A DNA stretch of 64,000 nt from Clostridia bacterium (lineage in GTDB: Bacteria; Bacillota; Clostridia; Oscillospirales; RGIG5554). Under the pieces are notes generated by a model. The model did no database searches. It had not been told where the DNA came from and saw only the letters and a program-made list of their open reading frames with translations. Location of the stretch: NCBI GenBank assembly GCA_017507855.1, contig JAFWAE010000009.1, forward strand, positions 1-64,000, read 5' to 3'. Shown piece after piece: positions 35,005-45,486 of this stretch. The position numbers and the translations under genes are program-made. How positions within the stretch are numbered: position 1 is the first letter of the stretch; every line of letters starts with the position of its first letter.

Positions 35005-35876
35005 ACCTCTTCTCCTTTCTCGCGGCCATGCATTTTTTTATTCAAAAGTCCGATAAAGTGGTATTCCGACATTTTAACGATCTCCAGCGTACAGGTTGAG
35101 AGACGCACGCACACCTTATCCTGCGGCAACAGTTTGAAGGCCTCTGCCCCGTCCACCGTTACGTACGCTTCTCTTTCCTCTTCCGATTCGTTGACGATTT
35201 CCAGCACAGAGTCTTGAGGTAGAATCACCGCGCGACTGCCAAGGGAAAACGGACAAATGGGGGTCAGGCCAATCATCTGCACGGAAGGATCCACAAATGG
35301 CCCGCCGGCAGACAGCGAATAGGCTGTAGATCCGGTAGGGGTAAAAGCGATCAGGCCGTCGGCACGGAAGTCTCCCAAGAAAACGCCGTTACACCAAGCG
35401 GAAAGGTCGATGATTTTGGAAAGGATTCCTTTGGTGATGACTGCATCGTTCAAGCCCGTAGCATGATAGATCGGATGCCCGTTTCTCACCACGTTGACAT
35501 CCAGCAAAGCGCGTTTTTCAATGCGGTAATCCGCCTTTGCCAAGCGTTGAAGTTGGTCTATTTCCTCGGGCTCCAATGAAGTCAAATATCCCAAGCGTCC
35601 TAAATTAATGCCCAAAATCGGGACCTGCGCTTTTGCAGCCGCCGGCGCACAACGAAGCATACTTCCGTCCCCACCTAACACCAGCAACAGCTTACTTTTT
35701 TCCAATGCTCTTTCCAGCTTTTCCAAAACCAGTAAGGAATTGGGCTGGAGAGCCTCAAAGGCGCTTTGGTTGTCTAAAAAGATGGTCCGGCAAAAAGAAG
35801 ACAGGATCTCCACGGCTTTTTTTGTTATTTTAAAATCAGGGTCCTTGTGGGAACCTACGTGTACACAAACCGTCAT
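35001..35876 (-). CDS. nadK: NAD kinase
   Basis: A 291-residue enzyme making NADP from NAD and ATP or polyphosphate. VLGGDGSMLR carries the GGDG motif, GINLGRLGYLT the second conserved block, and FTPTGSTAYSLSAGGPFVDP the substrate site. It overlaps both tlyA and argR by 4 bases (ATGA), so the block is translationally coupled. Confidence 0.95.
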   Translation of the reverse strand: MTVCVHVGSHKDPDFKITKKAVEILSSFCRTIFLDNQSAFEALQPNSLLVLEKLERALEKSKLLLVLGGDGSMLRCAPAAAKAQVPILGINLGRLGYLTSLEPEEIDQLQRLAKADYRIEKRALLDVNVVRNGHPIYHATGLNDAVITKGILSKIIDLSAWCNGVFLGDFRADGLIAFTPTGSTAYSLSAGGPFVDPSVQMIGLTPICPFSLGSRAVILPQDSVLEIVNESEEEREAYVTVDGAEAFKLLPQDKVCVRLSTCTLEIVKMSEYHFIGLLNKKMHGREKGEEV

Positions 35877-36673
35877 AGACGAGCCTCCTTTTTAAAATGA
35901 TCAAAGGTTTCCTCAACCAATGTCTCACAATCTATTTGCGGGTATGAACCACCGTCTTTTGTCAACCAAATCCAATATTCAATATTCCCGTCTCCGCCTT
36001 TTAAGGGCGAAAACGTCATACCGCGCACTGTCAACGGCAGATTTTCAGCCGCTTGGACTATTCCTTGCAGAACTTTGACGTGTACAGTTTTCGACTTTAC
36101 AACCCCGTGAGACGACAAATGTTGCCTTCCCGCTTCAAACTGGGGTTTGATCAACGCCAGCGCCATACCGTTTTCCGGCAAAAGGCGGTAGATCACGGGA
36201 AAAATTCGAGTCAAAGAAATGAAGGAAACATCCACAGAGATCCTCGTAACACCAAAAACCTGTTGCGCATCCAATACACGCGCATCCGTGTTTTCCATAG
36301 AAACAACCCGCTCATCCTCCAGCAAAGAAGGCGCCAGCTGACCGTTTCCCACATCCAAGGCGTACACCTTCGCGGCACCGTGCTGCAACCAACAATCCGT
36401 AAATCCGCCCGTAGAAGCACCGATATCCAGCACGGTAGCCCCTTGAGCATTGACCTGAAAAAAGTCCAAAGCCTTTTCCAGCTTAAATCCGCCACGACCA
36501 ACGTAGCGTTCGTAAATATCGTGAATTTGAATATCCTCTTCTCCGGTTACGGAAAAAGAGGGTTTTGTAACTGTAATGCCATTTACCTTTACGCACTCTT
36601 GCAAGATCAAAATACGGGCACGCTCTCGGCTTTTGCACAAACCATTTTGCGCCAAATAAGCATCAATGCGCAT
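35873..36673 (-). CDS. tlyA: TlyA-family rRNA 2'-O-methyltransferase
   Basis: A 266-residue protein. Residues 1-60 form an S4 RNA-binding domain (MRIDAYLAQNGLCKSRERAR). The rest is a FtsJ/RrmJ-like methyltransferase with the SAM site VLDIGASTGGFTDCWLQHGA and the following DVGNGQL. Members methylate 16S and 23S rRNA, and some act as hemolysins. I start at 36673, overlapping dxs by 11 bases; the open frame to 36754 reads dxs sequence. Confidence 0.93.
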   Translation of the reverse strand: MRIDAYLAQNGLCKSRERARILILQECVKVNGITVTKPSFSVTGEEDIQIHDIYERYVGRGGFKLEKALDFFQVNAQGATVLDIGASTGGFTDCWLQHGAAKVYALDVGNGQLAPSLLEDERVVSMENTDARVLDAQQVFGVTRISVDVSFISLTRIFPVIYRLLPENGMALALIKPQFEAGRQHLSSHGVVKSKTVHVKVLQGIVQAAENLPLTVRGMTFSPLKGGDGNIEYWIWLTKDGGSYPQIDCETLVEETFDHFKKEARL

Positions 36674-38486
36674 TTTCCACGATCTCCTTTGCTTTTTGGG
36701 CAATTTTTTCAGCCGAGAAGCCGCAAAGCTCCCAAAGCTCTGCCACACTACCATGGGGAACGAAGCCGTCTTCTATGGCAGTAACGTGTATGGGCCGTTT
36801 CAAAGCCGCTTGCAAAGCCTGTGCCACACCACCCGCATAATTTCCTTCCTCCACGAAAAAGCAAGGAACGCCGTGCGGCAGCCACCCGGAGATGGTCCCT
36901 GCATCCAAAGGAATCAAGCGATTGATTTTAACCACGGCGCTGGGAAAGGAAAGCTTCTTCCTGGCTGCTTCCACTTCGTTGATAATCGTCCCGTAAGTCA
37001 AAAAAACGATGCGGGGATCCTCATCTCCCCAAAAAGACACCGTGTCAGCCATGCCATCCTGCTGATAGGCCCCCTGAGAACCCCGGGGATAACGAACGGC
37101 GCTTAAAAGCGGGGCTTGTCTGCACAGTTCAAGGGCCGTTTCCAGCTCCTTATAGGAAGCAGGTGCGTAGAGCGTACAATGGGGCACGGAAGAAAGCATT
37201 GCCACGTCAAATACTCCGTGGTGTGTAGCACCGTCGCTTCCCACTAGACCGGCTCTGTCAATGCACAGCGTTAGCGGACAGCCTTGCAGGGCCACATCGT
37301 GCAGGATCTGGTCGTAGCTGCGCTGTAAAAAGGTAGAATATACCGCAAAATAAGGGTGTGCCCCGCCCTTTGCCAAGGCCGCTCCAAACGTAACGGCGTG
37401 TTCCTCGGCGATGCCCACATCAAAGAAACGTTCCGGAAAGCGGGCGGCAAATTCACTCAGTCCCGTGCCGTCTGTCATGGCGGCAGTGATGGCCACCAGG
37501 CCGGAATCGCGTTCTCCCTGTTTGCAAAGCCATTGACCCGCGCGAAAAGAAAAATCCTCCTTGGAAGGTGACGGAGACACGCTGTGATAGCGTTGCGGAG
37601 CCTCTTCGGCCTCTTGCATTCCCTTTCCCTTTACAGTAAGAATGTGCAACAAAACGGGTTTGTTCAACCTTTTGGCGTGCTCCATAAGCACGCACATTTC
37701 TTGAATATTGTGCCCATTGCAAGGTCCCAAATAGGTAAAGCCAAGCTCGGAAAAAAGAGAGCTTTTTCCGTACACCCACCTTTTTAAGCCGTTTTTAAAG
37801 GATTTGATCCCCTTATACAAGGAGTTGCCTACCTTGGGTATCTTCAGCAGGAACTGTTCCGTGGCACGCTTAGCTTGCAGATATCCCTTTTTTCCGCGCA
37901 GTTTTGCCAGGCTTTTGGCCAAAGCCCCCACATTTTGAGAAATAGACATCTCGTTATCGTTAAGCACTACGATCAGCCGTTCGCCGCTTCTTCCGGCATT
38001 GTTCAGCCCTTCAAAGGCCAAACCGCCTCCCAAAGCTCCGTCGCCGATCACAGCCACCGAGGTGCCTTCTTGCCCCTGCAACCGCTTTGCCACGGCAATC
38101 CCCAACGCCGCAGAAACAGACGTGCTGCTGTGCCCCGTTCCAAACGCGTCGTAAAGGGTCTTACTCGGTTCCGGGAAGCCGGATAACCCTCCCATCCTCC
38201 GAAGGGAGGAAAACTCGCTGTAGCGCCCTGTTAAAAGCTTGTGGGCATAGGTCTGATGCCCCACATCAAAAACAAGAGAATCCTCCGGCATTTGAAAAAC
38301 CTTATGCAAGGCAATGGTGCATTCCACCATGCCTAAATTGGAAGCCAAATGGCCTCCGTTGCACAAGGTCGTTTCTATAATTTTTCCGCGGATCTCCGTT
38401 GCCAGCTTTTGCAATGCAGCGTCATTCCAAGAACGAAAGTCCTTCGGAGAATGAATGCTTTCAAGCAAGGGATACGTTTGTTTCAA
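36663..38486 (-). CDS. dxs: 1-deoxy-D-xylulose-5-phosphate synthase
   Basis: A 607-residue thiamine-diphosphate enzyme that starts the MEP isoprenoid pathway from pyruvate and glyceraldehyde 3-phosphate. VFDVGHQTYAHKLLTGR, GTGHSSTSVSAALGIA and the ThDP/Mg site VIGDGALGGGLAFEGLNNAG are present, as is DRAGLVGSDGATHHGVFD in the second half. I prefer the TTG at 38486, 7 bases after AGGTG, over the TTG at 38492, which would abut it. It follows oapA directly. Confidence 0.95.
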   Translation of the reverse strand: MKQTYPLLESIHSPKDFRSWNDAALQKLATEIRGKIIETTLCNGGHLASNLGMVECTIALHKVFQMPEDSLVFDVGHQTYAHKLLTGRYSEFSSLRRMGGLSGFPEPSKTLYDAFGTGHSSTSVSAALGIAVAKRLQGQEGTSVAVIGDGALGGGLAFEGLNNAGRSGERLIVVLNDNEMSISQNVGALAKSLAKLRGKKGYLQAKRATEQFLLKIPKVGNSLYKGIKSFKNGLKRWVYGKSSLFSELGFTYLGPCNGHNIQEMCVLMEHAKRLNKPVLLHILTVKGKGMQEAEEAPQRYHSVSPSPSKEDFSFRAGQWLCKQGERDSGLVAITAAMTDGTGLSEFAARFPERFFDVGIAEEHAVTFGAALAKGGAHPYFAVYSTFLQRSYDQILHDVALQGCPLTLCIDRAGLVGSDGATHHGVFDVAMLSSVPHCTLYAPASYKELETALELCRQAPLLSAVRYPRGSQGAYQQDGMADTVSFWGDEDPRIVFLTYGTIINEVEAARKKLSFPSAVVKINRLIPLDAGTISGWLPHGVPCFFVEEGNYAGGVAQALQAALKRPIHVTAIEDGFVPHGSVAELWELCGFSAEKIAQKAKEIVENAH

Positions 38487-38492
38487 GGGCAA

Positions 38493-39092
38493 TCACCTGC
38501 TTTTTTTGGAAAATGAGAAAAACTCCAGAATTTTGGCCACAGTCAAGAGCATGGCGTTGGCCTTGCGAACTCCCAAAAATTTTCCCGCAGCCTTTCCTCC
38601 CACTGTTACAGAAGAAATGACAGCTGTAAAAAGGGCGGAATACCACAGCATTCCCTTTTGGATTCCCGCCTCCTGCAAAATTCCCATTAAAATGGCCGCA
38701 GCCGCCGTGCCACTGATTACACCCGCAATATCTCCTACCACGTCGTTGCAAAAATTAGCCACTTTTTCCGAATTTTGGATCAGCCAAAGGGCCTTTTTAG
38801 CGCCGGGCAGCTTGCGGGAAGCCATGGCGTGAAAAACGGTGGGATCCGCCGAAACTACGGCCATGCCCAACGTATCAAACAGCACGTTCAGCATAATCAC
38901 CAACAACAAAACCAGCAAAGAAAAGAAGGTGTTTAGCTCGGAGATCAAGTTTTCGGAAATCAGCGAAATCACCACAGAGATCAAAAAGGTACATATCAGT
39001 ATTTTGACGACCCAGGAGGTCTCGCCGTTTCGTTTATTCTTTTTATTGGCGGAAGGGCGGATATCCTTTTCCTCGCCTTTTTTATCTACCAA
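38493..39092 (-). CDS. oapA: OLE-associated membrane protein OapA (putative)
   Basis: A 199-residue membrane protein with an N-terminal charged region, two hydrophobic segments (VKILICTFLISVVISLISE and FFSLLVLLLVIMLNVLFDTL), a soluble stretch (ADPTVFHAMASRKLPGAKKAL) and a C-terminal hydrophobic segment (VISGTAAAAILMGIL). It resembles the DUF21/CNNM-type Mg2+ transporter core. In Bacillus halodurans the protein OapA, which binds OLE RNA, has this character and lies between OLE and dxs, exactly as here. The start is the TTG at 39092, 8 bases after GGAGG. The assignment rests on position and topology rather than a search. Confidence 0.78.
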   Translation of the reverse strand: MVDKKGEEKDIRPSANKKNKRNGETSWVVKILICTFLISVVISLISENLISELNTFFSLLVLLLVIMLNVLFDTLGMAVVSADPTVFHAMASRKLPGAKKALWLIQNSEKVANFCNDVVGDIAGVISGTAAAAILMGILQEAGIQKGMLWYSALFTAVISSVTVGGKAAGKFLGVRKANAMLLTVAKILEFFSFSKKSR

Positions 39093-39124
39093 CTCAGTTA
39101 CCTCCAAAATAAAAAAAGAAAATG

Positions 39125-39713
39125 GTGGCCGCTCCATAAGTAAACCTTGCGCCTTAGGTCAAGTAGGGTTTCCCCGTTATCTACTCCTCGTCGCCGCAGA
39201 AGCGGTTCCCCTTTAAAGATAACGGCGGAGCGTCTCCGCATCCGCGACTTGATTGCCACTTAGTACGCACCGCAATCCTTATGGTGCATCAGCCTAGGAG
39301 TTTTCCCCACAGTACAATCCTTTTCTTAGCCTATTTCGCAGAAACGGTTTCAACGGACGATAGCGTTTTGAGCCGCGGCCGCAACTTAAACGCGTGATTC
39401 CGTATCCTCCGCACCCGCTACAAGGCAGGCTACTCTGCTCACAGCGCCAAAATGCACCGCAAAGCAGGTTTAATCTCGTCCCGTAGCCGCCCTCACCGCC
39501 TAAGCGTGTCTTGTTAAGGCCACAAAGCCGAGTCTCCTGGCGAATGGGACGGATTTCGCATGCCATTGCAAAACGCCCATTTCGCTTTTTCTTTCAGCAC
39601 CCACCAGAAACTGGCATTTCAAGCAAGCACAAAAAGTTTCATCGATATGCCCTTGTGCGGATTTTTAGCCCCGCCTTCGGAATAGGTTGTACTGACTAGG
39701 ATACTGTGCCACC
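39125..39713 (-). ncRNA. ole: OLE RNA (ornate, large, extremophilic) candidate
   Basis: About 590 bases without a credible gene lie between a consensus promoter and oapA. They are GC-rich and full of paired segments. CCGTTATCT/AGATAACGG (39174-39182 with 39217-39225) encloses CCGC-TTCT-GCGG. CAGTACAA (39310-39317) is perfectly complementary to TTGTACTG (39687-39694) some 370 bases away, tying the two ends together. Length, strand and position next to oapA and dxs match known OLE RNAs, one of the largest structured bacterial RNAs, linked to membrane protein OapA and to Mg2+ and alcohol stress. The ends are estimated from the promoter and the oapA ribosome binding site. I could not check the consensus. 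Confidence 0.82.
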
Positions 39714-39719
39714 ATCTCA

Positions 39720-39748
39720 AGTATACCATAGCTTTTATGCATTTTCAA
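39720..39748 (-). promoter_or_regulatory. Promoter of the OLE-oapA-dxs-recN transcript
   Basis: Minus-strand TTGAAA and TATACT with a 17-base spacer; the RNA would begin near 39713. Confidence 0.8.
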
Positions 39749-39778
39749 GCGAATTTTGTATATTTTTTCTTTTTTATA

Positions 39779-39833
39779 AAAAAACAGCAAGCAGAGTTTG
39801 TGGAGGATTCTCCATATCTGCTTGCCGTTTTTT
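39779..39833 (-). terminator. Terminator of the heat-shock operon
   Basis: On the minus strand AAAAAACGGCAAGCAGA / TCTGCTTGCTGTTTTTT with a loop of about 20 bases. It overlaps the stop codon of the B12-activation-like gene. Confidence 0.75.
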
Positions 39834-40536
39834 ACATATCGCAGTTCACAGCTCCATAAGGGGTACCCACAAAGGTCGCACGGCGATTTGGACAATCCTG
39901 CCTGGGACAGTAGCTACAGTTTTCATAATGCTCTTTTCCATGAAAGAGAATGCCTGAAACACTTTTAATGGGAAACATCAAGAAGCTGTCGCTTAGGCGG
40001 ACACCCACCGTTTCTTCGGGATTCTCTACCAGTTTAAAAAGCATAGGCTGTTCGGAAATGGGCCACACCGGCAGGGATCCCGGATTCAAATGCGAAAGCG
40101 CACTTTCTTCTACACCTGCATCCTCGGCAATGGCAGCGATCACCTTTTTCTGTACGGCAGCCAGCGCTTGCAGCTGAATACATTCCAGCCAAAAGTCCGC
40201 CAACGGATCTCCAAAGGTATCCATTTCATCCAGCTCTTTTCCGCAGGTAGCCACATAAGGATATACAACCTGCGTTCCTTGAAACTGGTCGTCCATCAAG
40301 GCGCAGGAAACCGGTTGTTCACCCAATTTTGCTACCTTTTCTCCCCCCGCATCAAAAATAACGGGAAGCTTGGACATGACCGCTTTGGGAAGAGCGATTT
40401 TTTCTGCCTGATCTGCAAAATCCAAAATCTCCTCTTCCAGTTCGTCGCCCTCTTCTATATGGGCGCTTTGCAAAAGGAGTTTGCGATCGACCGTAAAATC
40501 TGTTATACGAATGATTTCAGATGTATTCGTCGTCAT
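39832..40536 (-). CDS. Cobalamin-dependent methionine synthase activation-domain-like protein
   Basis: A 234-residue protein resembling the reactivation domain of MetH, the part that binds SAM to remethylate oxidised B12. SHLNPGSLPVWPISEQ and GVRLSDSFLMFPIKSVSG match that fold. The C-terminus adds a cysteine motif, CSYCPRQDCPNRRA, which could hold a metal cluster. The gene codes for no other MetH domain. Its ATG overlaps the dnaJ stop (TAATG), making it the last gene of the heat-shock operon. In clostridia such stand-alone activators are usually tied to corrinoid proteins; a link to heat shock is unexplained. Confidence 0.82.
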   Translation of the reverse strand: MTTNTSEIIRITDFTVDRKLLLQSAHIEEGDELEEEILDFADQAEKIALPKAVMSKLPVIFDAGGEKVAKLGEQPVSCALMDDQFQGTQVVYPYVATCGKELDEMDTFGDPLADFWLECIQLQALAAVQKKVIAAIAEDAGVEESALSHLNPGSLPVWPISEQPMLFKLVENPEETVGVRLSDSFLMFPIKSVSGILFHGKEHYENCSYCPRQDCPNRRATFVGTPYGAVNCDM

Positions 40537-41687
40537 TACTTTTTCCCCTTCTTATCCTTCAAACGGTCAAAAAAGCTTTTGTTGTTTTTAAACTGTGCAT
40601 CCCCGCAGGTTTCCGCGAATTCACGAAGCAGGCTTTTTTGTTTTTCGTTCAAGTTGGTTGGGACTTCCACATGAACCGTAAAGACCAGTTCTCCGCGGCC
40701 GCCACCGTTGATATTGGGAATTCCCTTCCCTTTCATAGAAAAGCTTGTGCCCGTTTGAGTGCCCTCGGGCAAGGAAAAGCTGTAAGGCGTTTCCAGCGTA
40801 GGAATTTCGATCTTGGCGCCTAAAGCTGCATCTACGATGCGTACGGGAATGTCGCAGTAAATGGAGGTGCCTCTTCGTTCGAAAATCGGGTGGGGACGCA
40901 TGGAAATGGTAATAAACAAATCTCCGGGAGCTCCTCCGCGGCGCCCGGCGCTACCTTGCCCGCGTACGGAAACGGTCTGGCCGTCATCAATACCTGCCGG
41001 AATAGAAATATCCAAAGTTTTGGAGGCACGCACCTGGCCCGCCCCTTTACAGCGCGAGCAGGGCGTTTTAATAATTTTACCCGTACCCTGGCAACGATCA
41101 CAGGCTTTGGTCGTAGAAAACGTGCCAAAAGCCGTTCTTTGCTGCTGCTGAATACGGCCGCGGCCTCCGCAAACGGGACAGGTTTCCGCAGAAGTTCCCG
41201 CCGCACAGCCGCTACCGGAGCATTCACTACAGCTTTCTACCCGTTGATACGTTACGCTCTTCTTGCAACCGAAAGCCGCTTCTTCAAAGGAAAGCACCAA
41301 CCGCATGTGGATATCCTCACCGTTTACGGGTGCATTGGAATTTCTGCGCTGGCTTCCCCCGCCAAAAAAGTTTTCTAAAATATCGTCAAACCCGCCAAAT
41401 CCGCCGAAGCCGCTGAAGCCACCAAAGCCCCCGCCTTGGCCGGCGTTGAAATTGGGATCCACTCCCGCAAAGCCAAACTGATCGTAACGGGCTCTTTTTT
41501 CACTGTCGCTGAGAACCTCGTAGGCCTCGGAAGCTTCCTTAAATTTTTCTTCGGCGGTTTTATCGCCGGGGTTCATATCGGGATGGTATTTTTTGGCAAG
41601 CTGGCGGTAGGCGCGCTTGATGGCGTCCCCATCGGCAGACTTGTCCACTCCTAATACCTCATAATAATCGCGTTTTTCCTGAGCCAT
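40536..41687 (-). CDS. dnaJ: Chaperone protein DnaJ
   Basis: A 383-residue type I DnaJ. The J domain carries [11 protein letters not shown], followed by a Gly/Phe-rich linker. Four zinc-binding repeats follow ([33 protein letters not shown]), then the substrate-binding C-terminal domains. It stimulates DnaK. I use the ATG at 41687; a GTG lies three codons upstream. Confidence 0.97.
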   Translation of the reverse strand: MAQEKRDYYEVLGVDKSADGDAIKRAYRQLAKKYHPDMNPGDKTAEEKFKEASEAYEVLSDSEKRARYDQFGFAGVDPNFNAGQGGGFGGFSGFGGFGGFDDILENFFGGGSQRRNSNAPVNGEDIHMRLVLSFEEAAFGCKKSVTYQRVESCSECSGSGCAAGTSAETCPVCGGRGRIQQQQRTAFGTFSTTKACDRCQGTGKIIKTPCSRCKGAGQVRASKTLDISIPAGIDDGQTVSVRGQGSAGRRGGAPGDLFITISMRPHPIFERRGTSIYCDIPVRIVDAALGAKIEIPTLETPYSFSLPEGTQTGTSFSMKGKGIPNINGGGRGELVFTVHVEVPTNLNEKQKSLLREFAETCGDAQFKNNKSFFDRLKDKKGKK

Positions 41688-41781
41688 TATATTCACCCAT
41701 TATCAAAAAATACGCCACGTGGGACAGAGATCAACTCTGCCCCACCGTAGTCATCGTTGTGAATTTTGCGTTTTCGGAAAC

Positions 41782-43599
<1,818 letters not shown>

Positions 43600-43657
43600 T
43601 CATTCCTCCGTAAATTAGTTCAAAATATTTGAAACAAGCAAAAGCTGTTTGTTTTCG

Positions 43658-44158
43658 TTAATTTGCTACCTTGACCATAGCCGCGCGGAGCAGCCGTTCC
43701 TCACAGCGGTACCCCTTGGCCAAAACCTCTACCACAACCTGTTCTCCCAAGCTTTCGTCTTCTACGTGCATAACTGCGTGGTGAACGGAAGGATCAAAGG
43801 GGATGCCGGTTTCAGCAATCTCGGTGATCTTCAGCTGATCAAAAACGGTTTTGAGCTGCTTTTGAATCAGCAAAACGCCCTCCAAGAACGCCTTATCCGT
43901 ACATTCAGCCATTAAAGCGCGATCAAAATTATCTGCCACTGCCAGCATGGTCTTGGCCGCCTCGCAAATTCCTGCTGCGTAAAGGCCTTCCTTTTCCTTG
44001 GCACTGCGCTTGCGGAAATTATCGTATTCCGCCAGCAGGCGTAGATAGCGGTCGTTCTGCTCTTCCAGGCGCGCCTTCAATTCCTCGGCGACGGAAGCAG
44101 ATTCTGAAACGGCCTCGGCTTGCTGCACCTCAGGCGTTTCTTGTTCTTTTTTACTCAT
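43658..44158 (-). CDS. grpE: Nucleotide exchange factor GrpE
   Basis: A 166-residue protein releasing ADP from DnaK. A long N-terminal coiled coil (LKARLEEQNDRYLRLLAEYDNFRKRS) precedes the beta wing with the family signature ending in FDPSVHHAV. Fits between hrcA and dnaK in the standard operon. Confidence 0.96.
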   Translation of the reverse strand: MSKKEQETPEVQQAEAVSESASVAEELKARLEEQNDRYLRLLAEYDNFRKRSAKEKEGLYAAGICEAAKTMLAVADNFDRALMAECTDKAFLEGVLLIQKQLKTVFDQLKITEIAETGIPFDPSVHHAVMHVEDESLGEQVVVEVLAKGYRCEERLLRAAMVKVAN

Positions 44159-44190
44159 GTTCCTATGTCCCTCTCTTTATTTTTTCGGGG

Positions 44191-45300
44191 TTATAAAAGA
44201 TCATCTACAGCCGCTGTCAACCGACGAATGCGACTTAGGAGAATATCCTCACGGCTCTCCTCCACGCTTCGGTGAAGCAGACGGCTGATATTTTTGGCAA
44301 AATACGCGCTGTGAGCGATGACACGACTATAGTCCAACCGCGTAGGCCCAATGATGCCAAAGGTTCCCATAAACCCATCCTCGGTAACGTAGGAAGTAAT
44401 AACCGAGGAAACACATTCCAGCTCCTCCAGCGGGTTTTCCGAACCGATATACACGCTGATACTGTTTTCGGGAACAGCAGAAAGCAGAGTGCGCCCTTTT
44501 TGGGGATCCTGAAAGGCGGAAGCGATATCGCGAATGGTTTTTGGTGCATTTAATTCGGGCTTGGACAAAAGGTGAAGCACCCCGGCCGTATGCACACGGT
44601 CTTCGGAAAAAGCGGCAATGCAACGGTACACGGCGCGAAGTACGGGCGGGCTGACGGAGGCGTATTCCCCCATGGCACCTTCCAGCTTCAGGACGTCTGC
44701 CAGGGTCAGTTTTTCCACGTTCTTTCCAACCAAGCCCCTGTTAAGCACGGTAAACAGGCGTTGCAGAAGCTCGGTCTCCAGCAAAATATCAAAACGGCAA
44801 CGACGGCTTTGCAGCAGCCCCGCGTCCGTCAACACCATCAACAAGAAAGAATGGGAATCGATCCGCAACAGATCAAGGCGGCGGATTTGCATATTGCGCA
44901 TTTGCGGCGTGACCGTCACAGTCATAAGCCCCAGCGCTTCGCTGACAACCTCACCCGCTTGCTCTACCAAGCGGTCCGGCTCAGAAAGCCGGCTTTGCAT
45001 AATGCTGTTGATAGCCTGCATTTCGCCAACAGACAAGCGATATTTTGTGAGCAAATGATTGACATAATACCTGTACCCTGCCTGTGACGGTACGCGCCCT
45101 GCCGAAATATGAGGTTGCAAAAGAAGCCCCATGGCTTCCAGCTCGGCCATCTCGTTACGTACAGTAGCGGAAGAAACCCCCAACTTGGAAGTCCCAAGCA
45201 GGGTTTTGGAGCCGATCGGCTCTCCCGTTTGGATATAGGCATCGGTGATGATCTTTAAAATAGCCGCCTGACGTGTTGTCAGCATTGCGGGATAGGCCAT
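44191..45300 (-). CDS. hrcA: Heat-inducible transcription repressor HrcA
   Basis: A 369-residue repressor of class I heat-shock genes. The N-terminal winged helix has LTTRQAAILKIITDAYIQTGEPIGS and SSATVRNEMAELE; the rest is the GAF-like and dimer domain with GLLQPHISAGRVPS. It binds the CIRCE palindrome at 45319-45345 and is kept active by GroEL. First gene of the operon. Confidence 0.96.
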   Translation of the reverse strand: MAYPAMLTTRQAAILKIITDAYIQTGEPIGSKTLLGTSKLGVSSATVRNEMAELEAMGLLLQPHISAGRVPSQAGYRYYVNHLLTKYRLSVGEMQAINSIMQSRLSEPDRLVEQAGEVVSEALGLMTVTVTPQMRNMQIRRLDLLRIDSHSFLLMVLTDAGLLQSRRCRFDILLETELLQRLFTVLNRGLVGKNVEKLTLADVLKLEGAMGEYASVSPPVLRAVYRCIAAFSEDRVHTAGVLHLLSKPELNAPKTIRDIASAFQDPQKGRTLLSAVPENSISVYIGSENPLEELECVSSVITSYVTEDGFMGTFGIIGPTRLDYSRVIAHSAYFAKNISRLLHRSVEESREDILLSRIRRLTAAVDDLL

Positions 45301-45318
45301 TTTACCCTCTCCCTTCGT

Positions 45319-45345
45319 TTAGCACTCTTTATTGTCGAGTGCTAA
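45319..45345. promoter_or_regulatory. CIRCE operator
   Basis: An exact 9-9-9 inverted repeat, TTAGCACTC-N9-GAGTGCTAA, located just after the -10 box of the hrcA promoter. It matches the HrcA-binding consensus with no mismatches. Confidence 0.98.
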
Positions 45346-45352
45346 CATCTTT

Positions 45353-45381
45353 AATTTACCACTAAATTCCCTTCTTGTCAA
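45353..45381 (-). promoter_or_regulatory. Promoter of the hrcA-grpE-dnaK-dnaJ operon
   Basis: Minus-strand TTGACA and TAAATT with a 17-base spacer, immediately upstream of CIRCE. Confidence 0.8.
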
Positions 45382-45443
45382 TAGTTTTTTGAACTTTTTC
45401 AAAATTGTTCACAATCCATTCATATTTCTCCTTTTCAATAAAA

Positions 45444-45477
45444 AAAGAACGAGGGCATTTGGCCTTCGTTCTTTCTT
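45444..45477 (-). terminator. Terminator of the vanW-family gene
   Basis: AAAGAACGAAGGC / GCCCTCGTTCTTT with one mismatch, followed by T on the minus strand. It lies 10 bases beyond the vanW stop codon. Confidence 0.8.
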
Positions 45478-45486
45478 TTACGATCT

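Noticed and set aside
39294-39566. A 90-codon minus-strand frame
   Set aside because: It lies wholly within the putative OLE RNA and has no ribosome binding site.
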